64,000 bases of DNA from contig MEQL01000025.1 in assembly GCA_001770205.1 (NCBI GenBank), positions 1 to 64,000 of the forward strand, in the 5' to 3' direction. The notes beneath the pieces are model-generated. The model was not told the origin of the DNA and did not search any database. It was given only the letters and a program-made list of their open reading frames with translations. This DNA is from Bdellovibrionales bacterium RIFOXYD12_FULL_39_22 (GTDB lineage: Bacteria; Bdellovibrionota; Bacteriovoracia; Bacteriovoracales; Bacteriovoracaceae). Numbering within the stretch: the stretch's first letter is position 1; every line of letters starts with the position of its first letter. The translations under genes and the position numbers were made by a program. Positions 35,296 to 45,341 of this stretch are shown here, piece by piece.

Positions 35296-36756
35296 ATGCA
35301 CAAAATTATTTTGGCCACAATAAATTCTAAGTACTCTCACTGCGCACTTGGCCTCCGTTATCTCTTGGCCAATCTAAAAGAGTTAATCTCAGAGACGTCT
35401 ATAAGAGAATTCACCTCCGAACAAAGGCCGGTTGATATTGCAGAAGAATTACTACAAGAAGATCCCACTATCGTTGCCCTTGGAATTTATATTTGGAATC
35501 TAGAAATTTCTACCGAAGTGGTAAAAATCATAAAGCAAATTAATCCTCAATGTTGCATAGTCCTTGGTGGGCCCGAAATTAGCTACGAATATCACCATCG
35601 TGAAATTTTTATACATTGCGATTTCCTAATTACCGGCGAGGCCGAAGAGGCCTTCTATAATCTCTGCCTTAGAATTTTATCTGGAGACAAATGCTCGCTT
35701 CCTAAAGTTATAACTCCTGCTCCTCCAGATCTAACTACTCTTACACTCCCTTACGATTACTATCTGCCGGCGGACATCCAAAATAGAATTATCTATTTAG
35801 AAGCATCTCGCGGCTGTCCTTACGGCTGCGAATTTTGCCTATCCTCCATTGGGCCCAACCTGCGCTATTTTAATATCGAACAAATTATGGCCGCCATCGA
35901 AGCTTTGTGGTCAAAAGGAGTGCGCTCATTCAAATTCATTGATCGTACTTTTAATTTACAAATTAATAGTTGTAAAAAAATCCTTTCCTATTTTTTGCAC
36001 AAATTACCCGAGACTTTTTTTATTCACTTTGAAATGGTACCGGATCTATTACCCGAAGAACTAAAAAAAATAGTTACTCAATTTCCGCCAGAACATTTGC
36101 AGTTTGAAATTGGAATTCAAACTTTTAATGAAGAAGTTTGCCATCGCATCGGCCGTAAACAAAACAGTCAGCAATCGATAGCAAACCTCTCCTTTCTTTT
36201 GGCCAAAACTTCTGTCCATTTACATACAGATCTCATCATTGGCCTTCCCGGAGAGAGCATCGAAAGCATTAAAAATAGCTTCGATAAACTTCTCTCTTTG
36301 GTGCCACATGAAATCCAAGTAGGTCTTTTAAAAAAATTAAAAGGAACTACTCTTGGCCGACACGATACTGCCTATCAAATGAAGTACTCTTTCAATACGC
36401 CTTACGAAATATTAGAAAATAGTGAAATTGATTTCATGACAATGCAACGACTAAAACGCTTTGCCCGCTTCTGGGAACTTTTCTATAATAAGAAAAATTT
36501 TCCCATGACACTGGCACTGCTATGGAATAATGACAAAAACAGTTCTCCCTTTGAACAATTTTGGAACTTTTCAGATTGGGCCTATGGCCATTTTAATAGA
36601 ACATTTCAAATATCTTTGAATCATCAGGCAGAGGCCTTGGCCAAATATTTAATAGAATTATTACTGATTGATAAACAGGAGATAGCAAAAACAATCAGCA
36701 TAGACTACCGGGGCAGAAAAAGAAATCTGCCCCCGTCGTTAATTAACTTATTTTAA
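35296..36756 (+). CDS. B12-binding-domain radical SAM protein (DUF4080-like)
   Basis: The 486-aa protein has a cobalamin-binding-like N-terminal fold (residues 1-125: IILATINSKYSHCALGLRYLLANL, in part, and VLGGPEISYEY). The cluster motif RGCPYGCEFCLSS (CxxxCxxC), near residue 173, is followed by the radical SAM barrel (DRTFNL, GIQTFNEEV, DLIIGLPGES). The C-terminal 130 residues match my recollection of DUF4080. A B12 site is likely but the DxHxxG motif is not visible, so cobalamin may bind base-on or not at all. It ends against the convergent XRE regulator. Confidence 0.75.
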   Translation: MHKIILATINSKYSHCALGLRYLLANLKELISETSIREFTSEQRPVDIAEELLQEDPTIVALGIYIWNLEISTEVVKIIKQINPQCCIVLGGPEISYEYHHREIFIHCDFLITGEAEEAFYNLCLRILSGDKCSLPKVITPAPPDLTTLTLPYDYYLPADIQNRIIYLEASRGCPYGCEFCLSSIGPNLRYFNIEQIMAAIEALWSKGVRSFKFIDRTFNLQINSCKKILSYFLHKLPETFFIHFEMVPDLLPEELKKIVTQFPPEHLQFEIGIQTFNEEVCHRIGRKQNSQQSIANLSFLLAKTSVHLHTDLIIGLPGESIESIKNSFDKLLSLVPHEIQVGLLKKLKGTTLGRHDTAYQMKYSFNTPYEILENSEIDFMTMQRLKRFARFWELFYNKKNFPMTLALLWNNDKNSSPFEQFWNFSDWAYGHFNRTFQISLNHQAEALAKYLIELLLIDKQEIAKTISIDYRGRKRNLPPSLINLF

Positions 36757-37071
36757 CTACGCCTCTTGAATTGCTGACTCCTCGTCGAGAGCACGCCCAG
36801 CTCTGCCTTCCTGCAACGCTAAATAGCTATCCAAGGTAGCATCATGGTCACGTAACATGGCCTGCTTCAATCCTTCTGGATTGATATCTAATACTTCAGA
36901 AACCTTCCGTAACATTTTGAGTGGAATATTGCATAGGCCACGCTCAACATTGCTTATAAATTGGCCGTTTTTATAACCTAAAATTTCCGACAATTCGGCC
37001 TGAGAATAAGATTTTGGATGGCCAACTCTTTTTTCACGTATTAATTTTGCTATATGCTTAAATGATCTCAT
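36757..37071 (-). CDS. XRE-family helix-turn-helix regulator
   Basis: The 104-aa protein has an HTH_XRE domain in residues 5-65: QAELSEILGYKNGQFISNVERGLCNIP (in part) is the recognition-helix region. The last 40 residues are acidic and low-complexity (EEGRAGRALDEESAIQEA, near-literal). AAGGAGG five bases before the ATG supports the start. No cognate partner is adjacent. The 257-bp gap upstream holds the promoter region of the REC-LuxR gene. Confidence 0.75.
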   Translation of the reverse strand: MRSFKHIAKLIREKRVGHPKSYSQAELSEILGYKNGQFISNVERGLCNIPLKMLRKVSEVLDINPEGLKQAMLRDHDATLDSYLALQEGRAGRALDEESAIQEA

Positions 37072-37328
37072 AAATTCCTCCTTACAATGGGTTATTTGCT
37101 CCGCGTCTAAATTTTTTCTCTTCTTGCTTGAAGATACTCGCTTATCAGATTATCTGTAAGAGTTGTTTAGGGGGAGTTAATGGGGGGCGAATTCCAACCC
37201 TACCCTTGCGCGTGGCATTAAAACAAAAAGCAGCGGTTTTATTATTATTTTTATTTGGATATATAATTAAATTTATCGTAATAATATAATATCTGTTCAC
37301 TATACATAATACATACTCTTGGGGGCAT

Positions 37329-38285
37329 ATGCTCGAAAATGAAAAAATTTTAGTTGTAGAAGATGATTCTGTTGATCGTCTTATATTTGAAAAATTTGCT
37401 AAACGCTCTGAATTTCAATATCCATATAAAATTGTTCCCTCCGTTGCCGAGGCCCATGCGGCCATAAATAGCGAGCAATTTGCGGCCATCGTCTCTGATT
37501 ATAATTTAGGAGATGGCACGGCATTGGATATTTTGCAGCGCCTGCGAGGTACTCCACTTATTGTGGTAACCGGACTAGGAGATGAAAAAGTGGCCGTCCG
37601 CGCACTAAAAAGTGGGGCCTATGATTATATTGTGAAAGAGCCTTCTGGTGGCCATCTCGAAACGATTCCGCTCTCTATTGAGCGGGCCATCGCGAATAAA
37701 AAGCAACAGGATGAATTGGCCAAATATAAAAAATATCTCGAAGAGATGGTGCAAGAGCGTACCGAAAAATTAAATAAAGAAATTACTCGCCATAAAGAAA
37801 CTTTACAAGTTTTAGAGGCCAGCCAAGCACAATTAAAACTTGCTTACACTGAGCTGCAAGAAAAAAATATTCTTCTAAAGGGTGTGCTTAGTCAAATCGA
37901 GAAAGAAAAAAATGTAGTCTATGAAAACATTGCCCAAAATATAGAACGTAATATTTTTCCCATGCTCAAGCAACTAAAGATTGGTGCCAATGAACACAAG
38001 TTGCCAACCTGTATGCGGACCATTGAACTTGTGGAAAAATATCTTCTGGATATCAATAAGGACTTCTTTAAAAGCCTCGAAGGATTGAAAATAAAATTAA
38101 CTCCAACCGAAATTAAGATTTGTCACTACATCAAGGCCGGGCATGGGATTAAGGAAATCAGTGAACTATTAAGTTGTTCAGCGGAAACAATTAAAGGACA
38201 TAATAAAAATATTCGCAAAAAAATTGGCATTAGCAACAGCAAGGTTTCCCTTAAGGCATATTTAGAAAAACTCTCCGATCTCTAG
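37329..38285 (+). CDS. response regulator with LuxR-type DNA-binding domain
   Basis: The 318-aa protein has a receiver domain (VVEDDSVDR, IVSDYNLGDG, VTGLGD, KEPSGG at the Lys site). A coiled coil follows (residues 125-200). A C-terminal LuxR-type HTH (LTPTEIKICHYIKAGHGIKEISELLSCSAETIKGH, in part) occupies about 255-310. GGGG lies close before the ATG. The DNA-binding domain and receiver with all key residues suggest a phosphorylation-controlled regulator. No kinase gene is adjacent. Confidence 0.82.
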   Translation: MLENEKILVVEDDSVDRLIFEKFAKRSEFQYPYKIVPSVAEAHAAINSEQFAAIVSDYNLGDGTALDILQRLRGTPLIVVTGLGDEKVAVRALKSGAYDYIVKEPSGGHLETIPLSIERAIANKKQQDELAKYKKYLEEMVQERTEKLNKEITRHKETLQVLEASQAQLKLAYTELQEKNILLKGVLSQIEKEKNVVYENIAQNIERNIFPMLKQLKIGANEHKLPTCMRTIELVEKYLLDINKDFFKSLEGLKIKLTPTEIKICHYIKAGHGIKEISELLSCSAETIKGHNKNIRKKIGISNSKVSLKAYLEKLSDL

Positions 38286-38291
38286 AACTAT

Positions 38292-39854
38292 CTACTCCCA
38301 TTCAATAGTCCCTGGAGGTTTAGAAGTTATATCGTAAACCACTCGGGTAACTCCACTGACTTCGTTGGTAATTCTACTAGAGACCGTCTGTAAAAAGTTA
38401 TAGGGAAGGTCTGGCCAATTGGCGGTCATTCCATCAACACTATTTACAATCCTGAGACAAACTACCTCTTCATAAGCTCGGCCATCTCCTTTAACTCCAA
38501 CTGTTTTAACTGGTAAAAAAACCGTAAATGCTTGCCAAACATTATCGTAGAGCTGAAATTTTTCTAACTCCTCTAGTACAATTTGATCGGATTGCTGTAC
38601 GATGGCCACTCTCTCTTCACTAATTGGGCCCATGACTCTAATTCCAATACCCGGGCCAGGAAAGGGGTGGCGATAGATCCATCTTTTCGGTAATTCTAAT
38701 CTCTTCCCTAGTGCACGCACCTCATCTTTAAAAATCTCCCGCAGTGGCTCTAACAATTTAATATTCATCCTATCTGGCAATCCACCGACATTATGATGCG
38801 ACTTAATAGTCACCGATTTGCCTCCCTTGCCGTGAGGACTTTTTGATTCAATCACATCCGAATAAAGTGTGCCCTGTAAAAGCAAATCGAATTTAATTCC
38901 ATGCTCTTTTTCAAACTGTACAACTTTCTCTTGAAAGACATCTATAAACGTTGATCCAATAATTTTTCTCTTCGTTTCAGGATCACCAACTAATGCCAAC
39001 TTATCAAAAAAGAGTTTTTTAGCATCGATGATGTTAATATTCAGTCCGCTCTGCTCCATTAAAATTTTAATATGCGAATAATCTTGCGGCCGCAGTAGCC
39101 CATGATCTACAAAAAAACAAAATAAATTAGAGGGGTCTACTTGGGCAACAAGTTTTGCCGCCACCAAAGAATCAACTCCACCAGAGAATGCACATAAAAC
39201 TTTCTTTCCCTTTATAGCGTTTATCTGCTCTACAATTTCCAGATAAATAGTATCGGCACTCCAATCTTTTTGCAGATGTGCCATCTCTTTTAAAAAATAT
39301 TCTATAATCTCTCGTCCATATTGCGAATGATGAACTTCTGGATGAAATTGCAATCCCAAAATAGGCCGACTTTTATGGCGAATCCCGGCAACAATGCCAC
39401 TGCTGCTTTTTAAAACCACTTCAAGCTCATCTGAAATGGTAGCAACGTGATCGGCATGGCTCATCCAAACATCCAAAGTTTGTGGTAAATTGGCAAAACG
39501 AAATTTATCCTGAAGAAAAAAAATCAAAGCTCGGCCATACTCAAAAGTTTTTCCTTTCTGTACAGTGCCTTTAAAGTAATGACCTAAAAGCTGCATTCCA
39601 TAGCAAATTCCCAAAATAGGCATCTTCTCATTTTGAAAGAGAAAATTATAATTTTCATTATCTTCATATATCGACTGAGGCCCACCAGATAGAATAACTG
39701 CCCGCGGTAGTCGGCCATGAAAAAAGCGCTCTTTTGCATCTTCGACTGTTACAATTTCGCAGGAGTAGGCCAATTCTCTACACTTTCTGGCAATAAGTTG
39801 CGTGTATTGAGAGCCAAAATCGATGATAAGCACTTGTCTGATCTTTTTTATCAT
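38292..39854 (-). CDS. guaA: GMP synthase (glutamine-hydrolysing)
   Basis: The 520-aa length matches GuaA. The start is the ATG at 39854, with AGGAG eight bases upstream; a 21-residue longer reading lacks support. The N-terminal glutamine amidotransferase has Cys in GICYGMQLLG (about residue 80). The PP-loop FSGGVDSLVAA (about 225) and the GMP synthase dimerisation domain (RHPFPGPGIGIRV) follow, and the protein ends DITSKPPGTIEWE. It converts XMP to GMP. It is convergent with the REC-LuxR gene by 6 bp and is likely monocistronic housekeeping. Confidence 0.97.
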   Translation of the reverse strand: MIKKIRQVLIIDFGSQYTQLIARKCRELAYSCEIVTVEDAKERFFHGRLPRAVILSGGPQSIYEDNENYNFLFQNEKMPILGICYGMQLLGHYFKGTVQKGKTFEYGRALIFFLQDKFRFANLPQTLDVWMSHADHVATISDELEVVLKSSSGIVAGIRHKSRPILGLQFHPEVHHSQYGREIIEYFLKEMAHLQKDWSADTIYLEIVEQINAIKGKKVLCAFSGGVDSLVAAKLVAQVDPSNLFCFFVDHGLLRPQDYSHIKILMEQSGLNINIIDAKKLFFDKLALVGDPETKRKIIGSTFIDVFQEKVVQFEKEHGIKFDLLLQGTLYSDVIESKSPHGKGGKSVTIKSHHNVGGLPDRMNIKLLEPLREIFKDEVRALGKRLELPKRWIYRHPFPGPGIGIRVMGPISEERVAIVQQSDQIVLEELEKFQLYDNVWQAFTVFLPVKTVGVKGDGRAYEEVVCLRIVNSVDGMTANWPDLPYNFLQTVSSRITNEVSGVTRVVYDITSKPPGTIEWE

Positions 39855-39975
39855 ATTCTCTACTCCTAATTTCCATCTGCCGTTAAACAGAGAAAAATAT
39901 TTCCCCGGTTGACGCAACTAATTCCAAATAGAATACTGGTTAGATGCTGGTATTATTTTTTGAGGGATTGTAACA

Positions 39976-41328
39976 ATGAATCTTCTATATTTAAACAACA
40001 ATGATGAGCAAAGTGATCTGATCGCCCTCCAATTGGAAGGTGAAAGTAGCTATGATGTTTGTCTAGTTAATTCGGCCGAAGAGGCCATCGAGCTTTTAAA
40101 ATTCAAGCAAGATCAAATTCACCTCATCATTAGCGATCTAAATGAATGCCTATCTGATACCTGTTTGGTCTGTGCCCATATCATAAAATCATCTATTGAA
40201 AATATTCCCCTAATCCTTTTAGGCCAACCACCTGCTGTCGGACCTCGTGAAATTGAAATTGCCAAAGAAAAAATCACTATCAAACATATTAACAATTCCA
40301 AAAACATTGAAGAAATCGTTCAGATGGCCAATGATTTTTCCAACGAAATTGCCACTCGCAATGATAGTGAGTTTTGCAAAATTGCGCTTGTACGTTTTCT
40401 GCAATTTTCTTCCATAAATTGTGACGTTTTCATACGACTCTCGGAAGAAAAATTTATAAAGATCATTGCTAAAAATGACAGCTTCCGCCAAGAATTAATA
40501 ATTAAATTCATGAAAAAAGATTGCAAATATTTCTACGTTCATAAAAAAGATTTTAAAAGCTTTTCACTAGAATATGGAAAAAAAATTAGTGGTGATCTGT
40601 CCATAGAAAAAAAATCTCCCCACTCCCTCCTAAGTCAGACTCTCTTGCTACAAGTAAGTGGACTTGAGCTAATTCATGAACAGATAATGGGCCTTGGAAT
40701 TGATGAAGACGCAATCAAAAATGTGGATATTCTTCTTGAATCATGTATGGCCATGTTGAAAAAAAACAATCTTTTTAAAGAGATCCTAAAGGATGGCCTT
40801 AATGCCAACGAATATCATCACAAACACGCGCTACTAATTGCTTATTTATGTGGGGCAATTGCTATTCAAATGAGTTGGGATTTAGGAAAAACAGCAGAAA
40901 AATTAGTAATGGCCGCCCTTTTACACGACCAATATTTTGATGTCGGCCAGATGGGAGAAATTCATGATCTCCATCCTGAAAAAGTGGCCGAACGCCATCA
41001 GAAAATTCAGCAAATGGTTAAGGAGCACTCCGAAAAGGCCGCAGGCCTTGTTCGCGAAGGCCGAGGCCTTCCAATGGATGTAGACACTATCATAGCTTGC
41101 CATCATGAGCGTCCGGATGGAAGTGGATATCCAAGAGGAATGACTGCTCAAAATATTCCGGCACTGGCCGCGGCCTTTATTGTTGCCGAAGATTTTATTG
41201 TAAAAATTGTCGATAAAAAATTCGATAGCAATTTAATTGCTTCTGTTATGAGTGAGATGGATGCCTATTATTCTAGCGGCCATTTCGCCAAAATTATACC
41301 TGCACTAAAAATGGCGCTAGGCCTATAA
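39976..41328 (+). CDS. HD-GYP-type c-di-GMP phosphodiesterase with receiver-like N-terminus
   Basis: The 450-aa protein has a receiver-like N-terminal 110 residues (IISDLNE with an Asp). A middle domain of about 130 residues follows. The HD-GYP domain has LLHDQYFD near residue 315 and HHERPDGSGYPRG near 375. The signature is intact, so c-di-GMP hydrolysis is plausible. Two paralogues with the same three-part layout lie at 47529-48884 and 48896-50260 with decayed GYP motifs. It is monocistronic, with no ribosome-binding site obvious beyond GAGGGA. Confidence 0.78.
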   Translation: MNLLYLNNNDEQSDLIALQLEGESSYDVCLVNSAEEAIELLKFKQDQIHLIISDLNECLSDTCLVCAHIIKSSIENIPLILLGQPPAVGPREIEIAKEKITIKHINNSKNIEEIVQMANDFSNEIATRNDSEFCKIALVRFLQFSSINCDVFIRLSEEKFIKIIAKNDSFRQELIIKFMKKDCKYFYVHKKDFKSFSLEYGKKISGDLSIEKKSPHSLLSQTLLLQVSGLELIHEQIMGLGIDEDAIKNVDILLESCMAMLKKNNLFKEILKDGLNANEYHHKHALLIAYLCGAIAIQMSWDLGKTAEKLVMAALLHDQYFDVGQMGEIHDLHPEKVAERHQKIQQMVKEHSEKAAGLVREGRGLPMDVDTIIACHHERPDGSGYPRGMTAQNIPALAAAFIVAEDFIVKIVDKKFDSNLIASVMSEMDAYYSSGHFAKIIPALKMALGL

Positions 41329-41334
41329 TATAAT

Positions 41335-42465
41335 TTATAACTGACAACTAAACTCTGTTTCCGCTGAGTCTGTCTCTATCTTTTCGCAATCATTTTCATC
41401 GGTGCCATAATCACAAGCAGCATAAGAGGCCCCGGTACGGCCATCATCACACACCCCATCATTGGCAAAGCGACAATCATTGGCACTGCTACCTTGCTCA
41501 TAAATATCAAAACTGTAGATCGCAGATGGAAGAGCGGTTATTTTAGTGGCCCACTCCCCAGAACATCCTCCCACCGGACATTTTTTTGATTCATAACAAA
41601 CAGGAGTAGCGCTACTATTTGCCACTAAATCTTCCTCTCCACTAATCAGAAGGCCTTCTACTTCTAATGTCATATTATTAATTATAGGTGAACCAGAATT
41701 GCCCCCATAGCTGTCAAGGTTGGAAATAAAATAGGAGCTAGCAACCCCACGCACCGATCCATTAGTATCGGCCTTAAAGGGTAGTCCCATTGGATAACCT
41801 AGCACCGAGACCCGATCATCTGGGGCCACACTGCCATTTTTATTCTGACGCAACTTAAGCGGTAACCTATCTAACACCGGACGATCTAGACGAAAAATAG
41901 TATAGTCTACCCCCGAAACAGAAGTACTGCGATACAAAATTCGTTCACAGCTATAAACACTATCTTCCGATAAAACTTTTGGGCCGGTTTGATCAGCAGT
42001 TGAAGAGGCGATCGCATAATCAAAAAGTACACTAATTTCGTCACAATCAGCAGCATCCAGCACACAATGGCCGGCAGTTACCATAATGTCCGGAGCAATA
42101 AGGAAAGAAGAACAAAAGGCCAAAGAGTCTTGGGCGCGATATGGTTCGCTACTGCATAGGTTATAGGAATCACCATAAGAAGCAGAAAAAAAAGAAAAAC
42201 TCTCCGTGGCCAGATTTTCACGTAATCTACTAGTCGAAACTAAGGCCCCTACAGAGCGCGATAAATGCTGAATTTTTGTACTGCTCTGAAAAAACTCATG
42301 TCGGTCATCACTGCCATAGATGACTTTCTGCGAGATTTTTCCACATGATTGCCCTAAATCCTGAGTTTGCTCTTGCAGCAAATCTTCTTGATTTACCACT
42401 TTGGGGCCGCAAGAAAAAAGGGTGATGTTTAAAATAAGAATAATTAAAAATGAGGTTATTTTCAT
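41335..42465 (-). CDS. trypsin-like serine protease lipoprotein
   Basis: The 376-aa protein has lipobox LFSC (Cys19). The catalytic triad is His in VTAGHC (about 127), Asp in VDYTIFRLD (about 187), and Ser in YGGNSGSPI (about 255). The triad is complete. The C-terminus (residues about 325-376) has an NDCRFANDGVCDDG...CDYGTDENDC cysteine repeat resembling a Lin-12/Notch-like or calcium-binding EGF-type repeat. It is probably anchored in a membrane, with the protease exposed. Such proteases are common in predatory or surface-active lineages. It is monocistronic. Confidence 0.82.
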   Translation of the reverse strand: MKITSFLIILILNITLFSCGPKVVNQEDLLQEQTQDLGQSCGKISQKVIYGSDDRHEFFQSSTKIQHLSRSVGALVSTSRLRENLATESFSFFSASYGDSYNLCSSEPYRAQDSLAFCSSFLIAPDIMVTAGHCVLDAADCDEISVLFDYAIASSTADQTGPKVLSEDSVYSCERILYRSTSVSGVDYTIFRLDRPVLDRLPLKLRQNKNGSVAPDDRVSVLGYPMGLPFKADTNGSVRGVASSYFISNLDSYGGNSGSPIINNMTLEVEGLLISGEEDLVANSSATPVCYESKKCPVGGCSGEWATKITALPSAIYSFDIYEQGSSANDCRFANDGVCDDGRTGASYAACDYGTDENDCEKIETDSAETEFSCQL

Positions 42466-42587
42466 ATGGAGTAAAACTGCAAAGGCGAGGCCATTTTAAA
42501 AGATATAAATTTGCAAGGTTGCAGTAGATAGAAAAAAGCTCATGTATAAAAAATACAAAGCTGTATAGAAGTTAGACGATTATTCAA

Positions 42588-43658
42588 TTAAAAACGATAA
42601 GAAAATCCTAGCAAACCACGTAGGCCACCAAAAACCACGTTGTAACTTAAACCACCAGTAAGTGAATAACTTTCCTTGCGCGAATAATAGTCTGCAACGG
42701 CAGTAACTCCAAATCCATTTTCCCAAAAATACTTAACTCCCATTCCTCCATAATAAAAAAAACTTCCACCTTTGTCGTTGTTATTCGTCGTAGCAGAGGG
42801 AGAAGTTGTCGTTCCTACCCCCATTCCTAAAGTCAAAAAGGGAATCATACTTTTGTACGCCAGCGGATCTTCCAAGAAATGCCAGGTTAAATCTACCCCA
42901 AACTCAGCGGCCGCATAATAGTCCTCACTGTCTACGCCCTTAATAGTAGTAGCGGCAGAATGGTAGAAAATACCAGTGGAGAAGTTATGCAAAATACTAT
43001 TTTTATCTGCAAAATATTTCTCCAACCCAACAGTAAAAAACAGACTCGAAGAATCAGCACTTGCCCCTCCATAATAATCAGAATCACCAGAGGCCGAAGC
43101 AGATAATCCGGGGAAATATAGTTTAAAATAGAACTCCAGGGTACGCCCACTAATTCCCCCACTCCCGACAATATCAAAATCACCTTCTCCACGAATCATC
43201 TCCATTTCACTTTTATCATCTGCGTTCAAATTGCCGGCCGTAATAGAGGCATGTCCATAGCGTTCATCTGAACCCGGAACTTCGGGAATTTCGGGTGTTA
43301 ACATTTTAGTAGCATCAGAGGTCAGCTTTACTGCCGAAGAAATTTTCAAACTCATAACATTATCTTCTTTCACTTCACTATCATCCACTATGCGATATAC
43401 CGACCAAATAGAACGAGAAGGGGCAACTTTAATTAACACTCCACGAGCGACTACACCCGTAGTCACAAAAAATTTGGCATGATCCCCAACAAGAAGGCCA
43501 TCTTCCGTTCCCCGATTGACTAGAATTGTTTTTTTAGAATTAGAAACTCGCAAAATTCTCATGGTCAATTTTTCATCGATCTCCAATGCCAATAGTTGAA
43601 AAGCGCTCAGCATTACCAAAAAAAATACAAACACCTTTAATAACTCTACTTTTTTCAT
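42588..43658 (-). CDS. outer-membrane barrel protein with SK(K/R)TILVNRG domain (family member 1)
   Basis: The 356-aa protein has a signal peptide and an N-terminal domain (residues 25-110) with SKKTILVNRGTEDGLLVGDHAKF and VAPSRSIWSVYRIVDD (both shown in part). The C-terminal 200 residues are beta-barrel-like, ending in LLGFSYRF. The same domain order occurs at 43668-45203 and 56670-57704. It follows 43668-45203 by 9 bp, so the pair form an operon. Function unknown; a structural surface or gliding/secretion role is possible. Confidence 0.68.
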   Translation of the reverse strand: MKKVELLKVFVFFLVMLSAFQLLALEIDEKLTMRILRVSNSKKTILVNRGTEDGLLVGDHAKFFVTTGVVARGVLIKVAPSRSIWSVYRIVDDSEVKEDNVMSLKISSAVKLTSDATKMLTPEIPEVPGSDERYGHASITAGNLNADDKSEMEMIRGEGDFDIVGSGGISGRTLEFYFKLYFPGLSASASGDSDYYGGASADSSSLFFTVGLEKYFADKNSILHNFSTGIFYHSAATTIKGVDSEDYYAAAEFGVDLTWHFLEDPLAYKSMIPFLTLGMGVGTTTSPSATTNNNDKGGSFFYYGGMGVKYFWENGFGVTAVADYYSRKESYSLTGGLSYNVVFGGLRGLLGFSYRF

Positions 43659-43667
43659 ATGACAGTC

Positions 43668-45203
43668 CTAATAGTAAAAAGAAAATCCAATTCCTATCCT
43701 CAAATTTTGATTCTCCACCATGCCACTAACTAGCTGGCCATAGGTCTCATTGGCAGAAAGTAACAACGTCTCATAGCTTAACACTAAATTCATCCCCGCT
43801 CCAAATCTAAAAAAATCGCCCAACTCATCTCCGCCGGAGAAACGATACTTCACCCCTAATTGATAGGAGGGCAGCGCCGATATTTGATAATCAACACTTC
43901 GACTCAAGTCTTCCGCATAAACTCGGGCGTTACCAAACTTAAATCCGGCACCCAGATAGCACATATAGCGACGAACTGATGATGGTGTATTATAAAAATA
44001 CCAATTAAGAGAACTTTTAAAATAATACTCCGATGAATAAGTATTAAGTGCTCCCGTTAAATAATAATTAATTCCTTGGTAGTAAAAAAATTCTGCGGAA
44101 AAAGAACTAAATAACTCTCCCGTTCTGGCCAAATTGAGATCATAACCAACCCCTAAATCCATTCCATGGCCTTGATTATCTGCATCTTCTGGTGCAGAAA
44201 GATTATTTATGGCCCAATCGTAGCGTAAAATAAGCTCGTGAGAGATTTTATTATTTAAAGCATTTTGTTGCCTTATTTTCTCATCCGCAATTCCTGTTTT
44301 CAAAACATAATAACGGAGCTCTTCATCTGAAAAGTTTGCTGACCACAAGGGGCCTTCTTGATCCATTTTATGAAGGGCGCCAGGAATTATCACTTGATCG
44401 GCCTGCTCACTTTTATCATATGTTTCAAAAAGACTGTCCAGCGCATCAATTGGCCGGCCCTCCTCTGTGGTGCGCCGATTATATCCACCGTCTGGAATCT
44501 CATCTTTTTCAAAAGCATTTAGTTGATTGACAAAAATTTTATCCGCTATCTCTTTTCTAATCGTCTTGCTGCGTCGATAATTTTCTTCTAAATTGGCCAA
44601 CGAAGAACCCACTTCCTGGCCATACTGTTCAAAATAATAAATATCTCCTTCCGACCAATTCTGGGCACGATTTTCCTCCACATCTTCCCAGCGATGTACC
44701 TTTGTTTGGGACAAAGTCGCTCGATCCTCACTATAGTTATCTTTTTTTACAACTATACGCTCAGGATGGCCTTGAACCTCCTGCGCCTTTGACTGCCCAC
44801 TCGGATAAACATTTTTCTTATGCAAAATTTTTAGAAAATCACGTCCCCCAACTACCTCGTTAACAGATATAAAAGATAGTTTTTCTCCAGCGATCAGGGC
44901 CGACGGCTCCTTCACTTTATCCAGATACCAATAGGAGTAGGTATCGTGAACTTTCACCGCCTCTCCTACTGCCACCTCTTGTAATATTCGTTCCCTACTA
45001 CTAATACGGTCTGCCGATGGGAGATAGAATTTCCCTCTATCTCCTATTTCAATTTTATCCAAAGAACCAACATCAATTTTAATGCTTTTTTTACTGCGAC
45101 TAATTTCTAAAATATTTATATCGTCAAGTGGAACATGCAAGGCCCAAGAACTCAGAGTTAAAAAACAGGTTAAAACTGTCAACTTTGTACTTTTTTTCAC
45201 CAT
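43668..45203 (-). CDS. outer-membrane barrel protein, larger relative of the SK(K/R)TILVNRG family (member 2)
   Basis: The 511-aa protein has a signal peptide (VLTCFLTLSSWALHV). A variant domain follows (ILEISRSKKSIKIDVGSLDKIEIGDRGKF, in part). An inserted hydrophilic, partly coiled-coil stretch occupies residues 120-320. The C-terminal barrel ends in IGFSFYY. It is the first gene of a two-gene operon with 42588-43658. It lies divergent from the small protein/trxB genes. The insert is absent from the other family members. Confidence 0.65.
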   Translation of the reverse strand: MVKKSTKLTVLTCFLTLSSWALHVPLDDINILEISRSKKSIKIDVGSLDKIEIGDRGKFYLPSADRISSRERILQEVAVGEAVKVHDTYSYWYLDKVKEPSALIAGEKLSFISVNEVVGGRDFLKILHKKNVYPSGQSKAQEVQGHPERIVVKKDNYSEDRATLSQTKVHRWEDVEENRAQNWSEGDIYYFEQYGQEVGSSLANLEENYRRSKTIRKEIADKIFVNQLNAFEKDEIPDGGYNRRTTEEGRPIDALDSLFETYDKSEQADQVIIPGALHKMDQEGPLWSANFSDEELRYYVLKTGIADEKIRQQNALNNKISHELILRYDWAINNLSAPEDADNQGHGMDLGVGYDLNLARTGELFSSFSAEFFYYQGINYYLTGALNTYSSEYYFKSSLNWYFYNTPSSVRRYMCYLGAGFKFGNARVYAEDLSRSVDYQISALPSYQLGVKYRFSGGDELGDFFRFGAGMNLVLSYETLLLSANETYGQLVSGMVENQNLRIGIGFSFYY

Positions 45204-45341
45204 CGCCTCTTGCTTTCGCTATAATGTAGTATTATCGCACTGCCTAAGGCCCAGTGCAAAGAGGCAAACATCTCCACATAACTTGACAAAAAGGCCTCTT
45301 TGGCCGATAAATGAGCAAATACTTTTAGCGAGGGCCTCCCC

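Noticed and set aside
37180-37221. 13-codon frame after GGGGGAG upstream of the REC-LuxR gene
   Set aside because: Too short, low-complexity, and no runs of regulatory codons or attenuator hairpin were seen.
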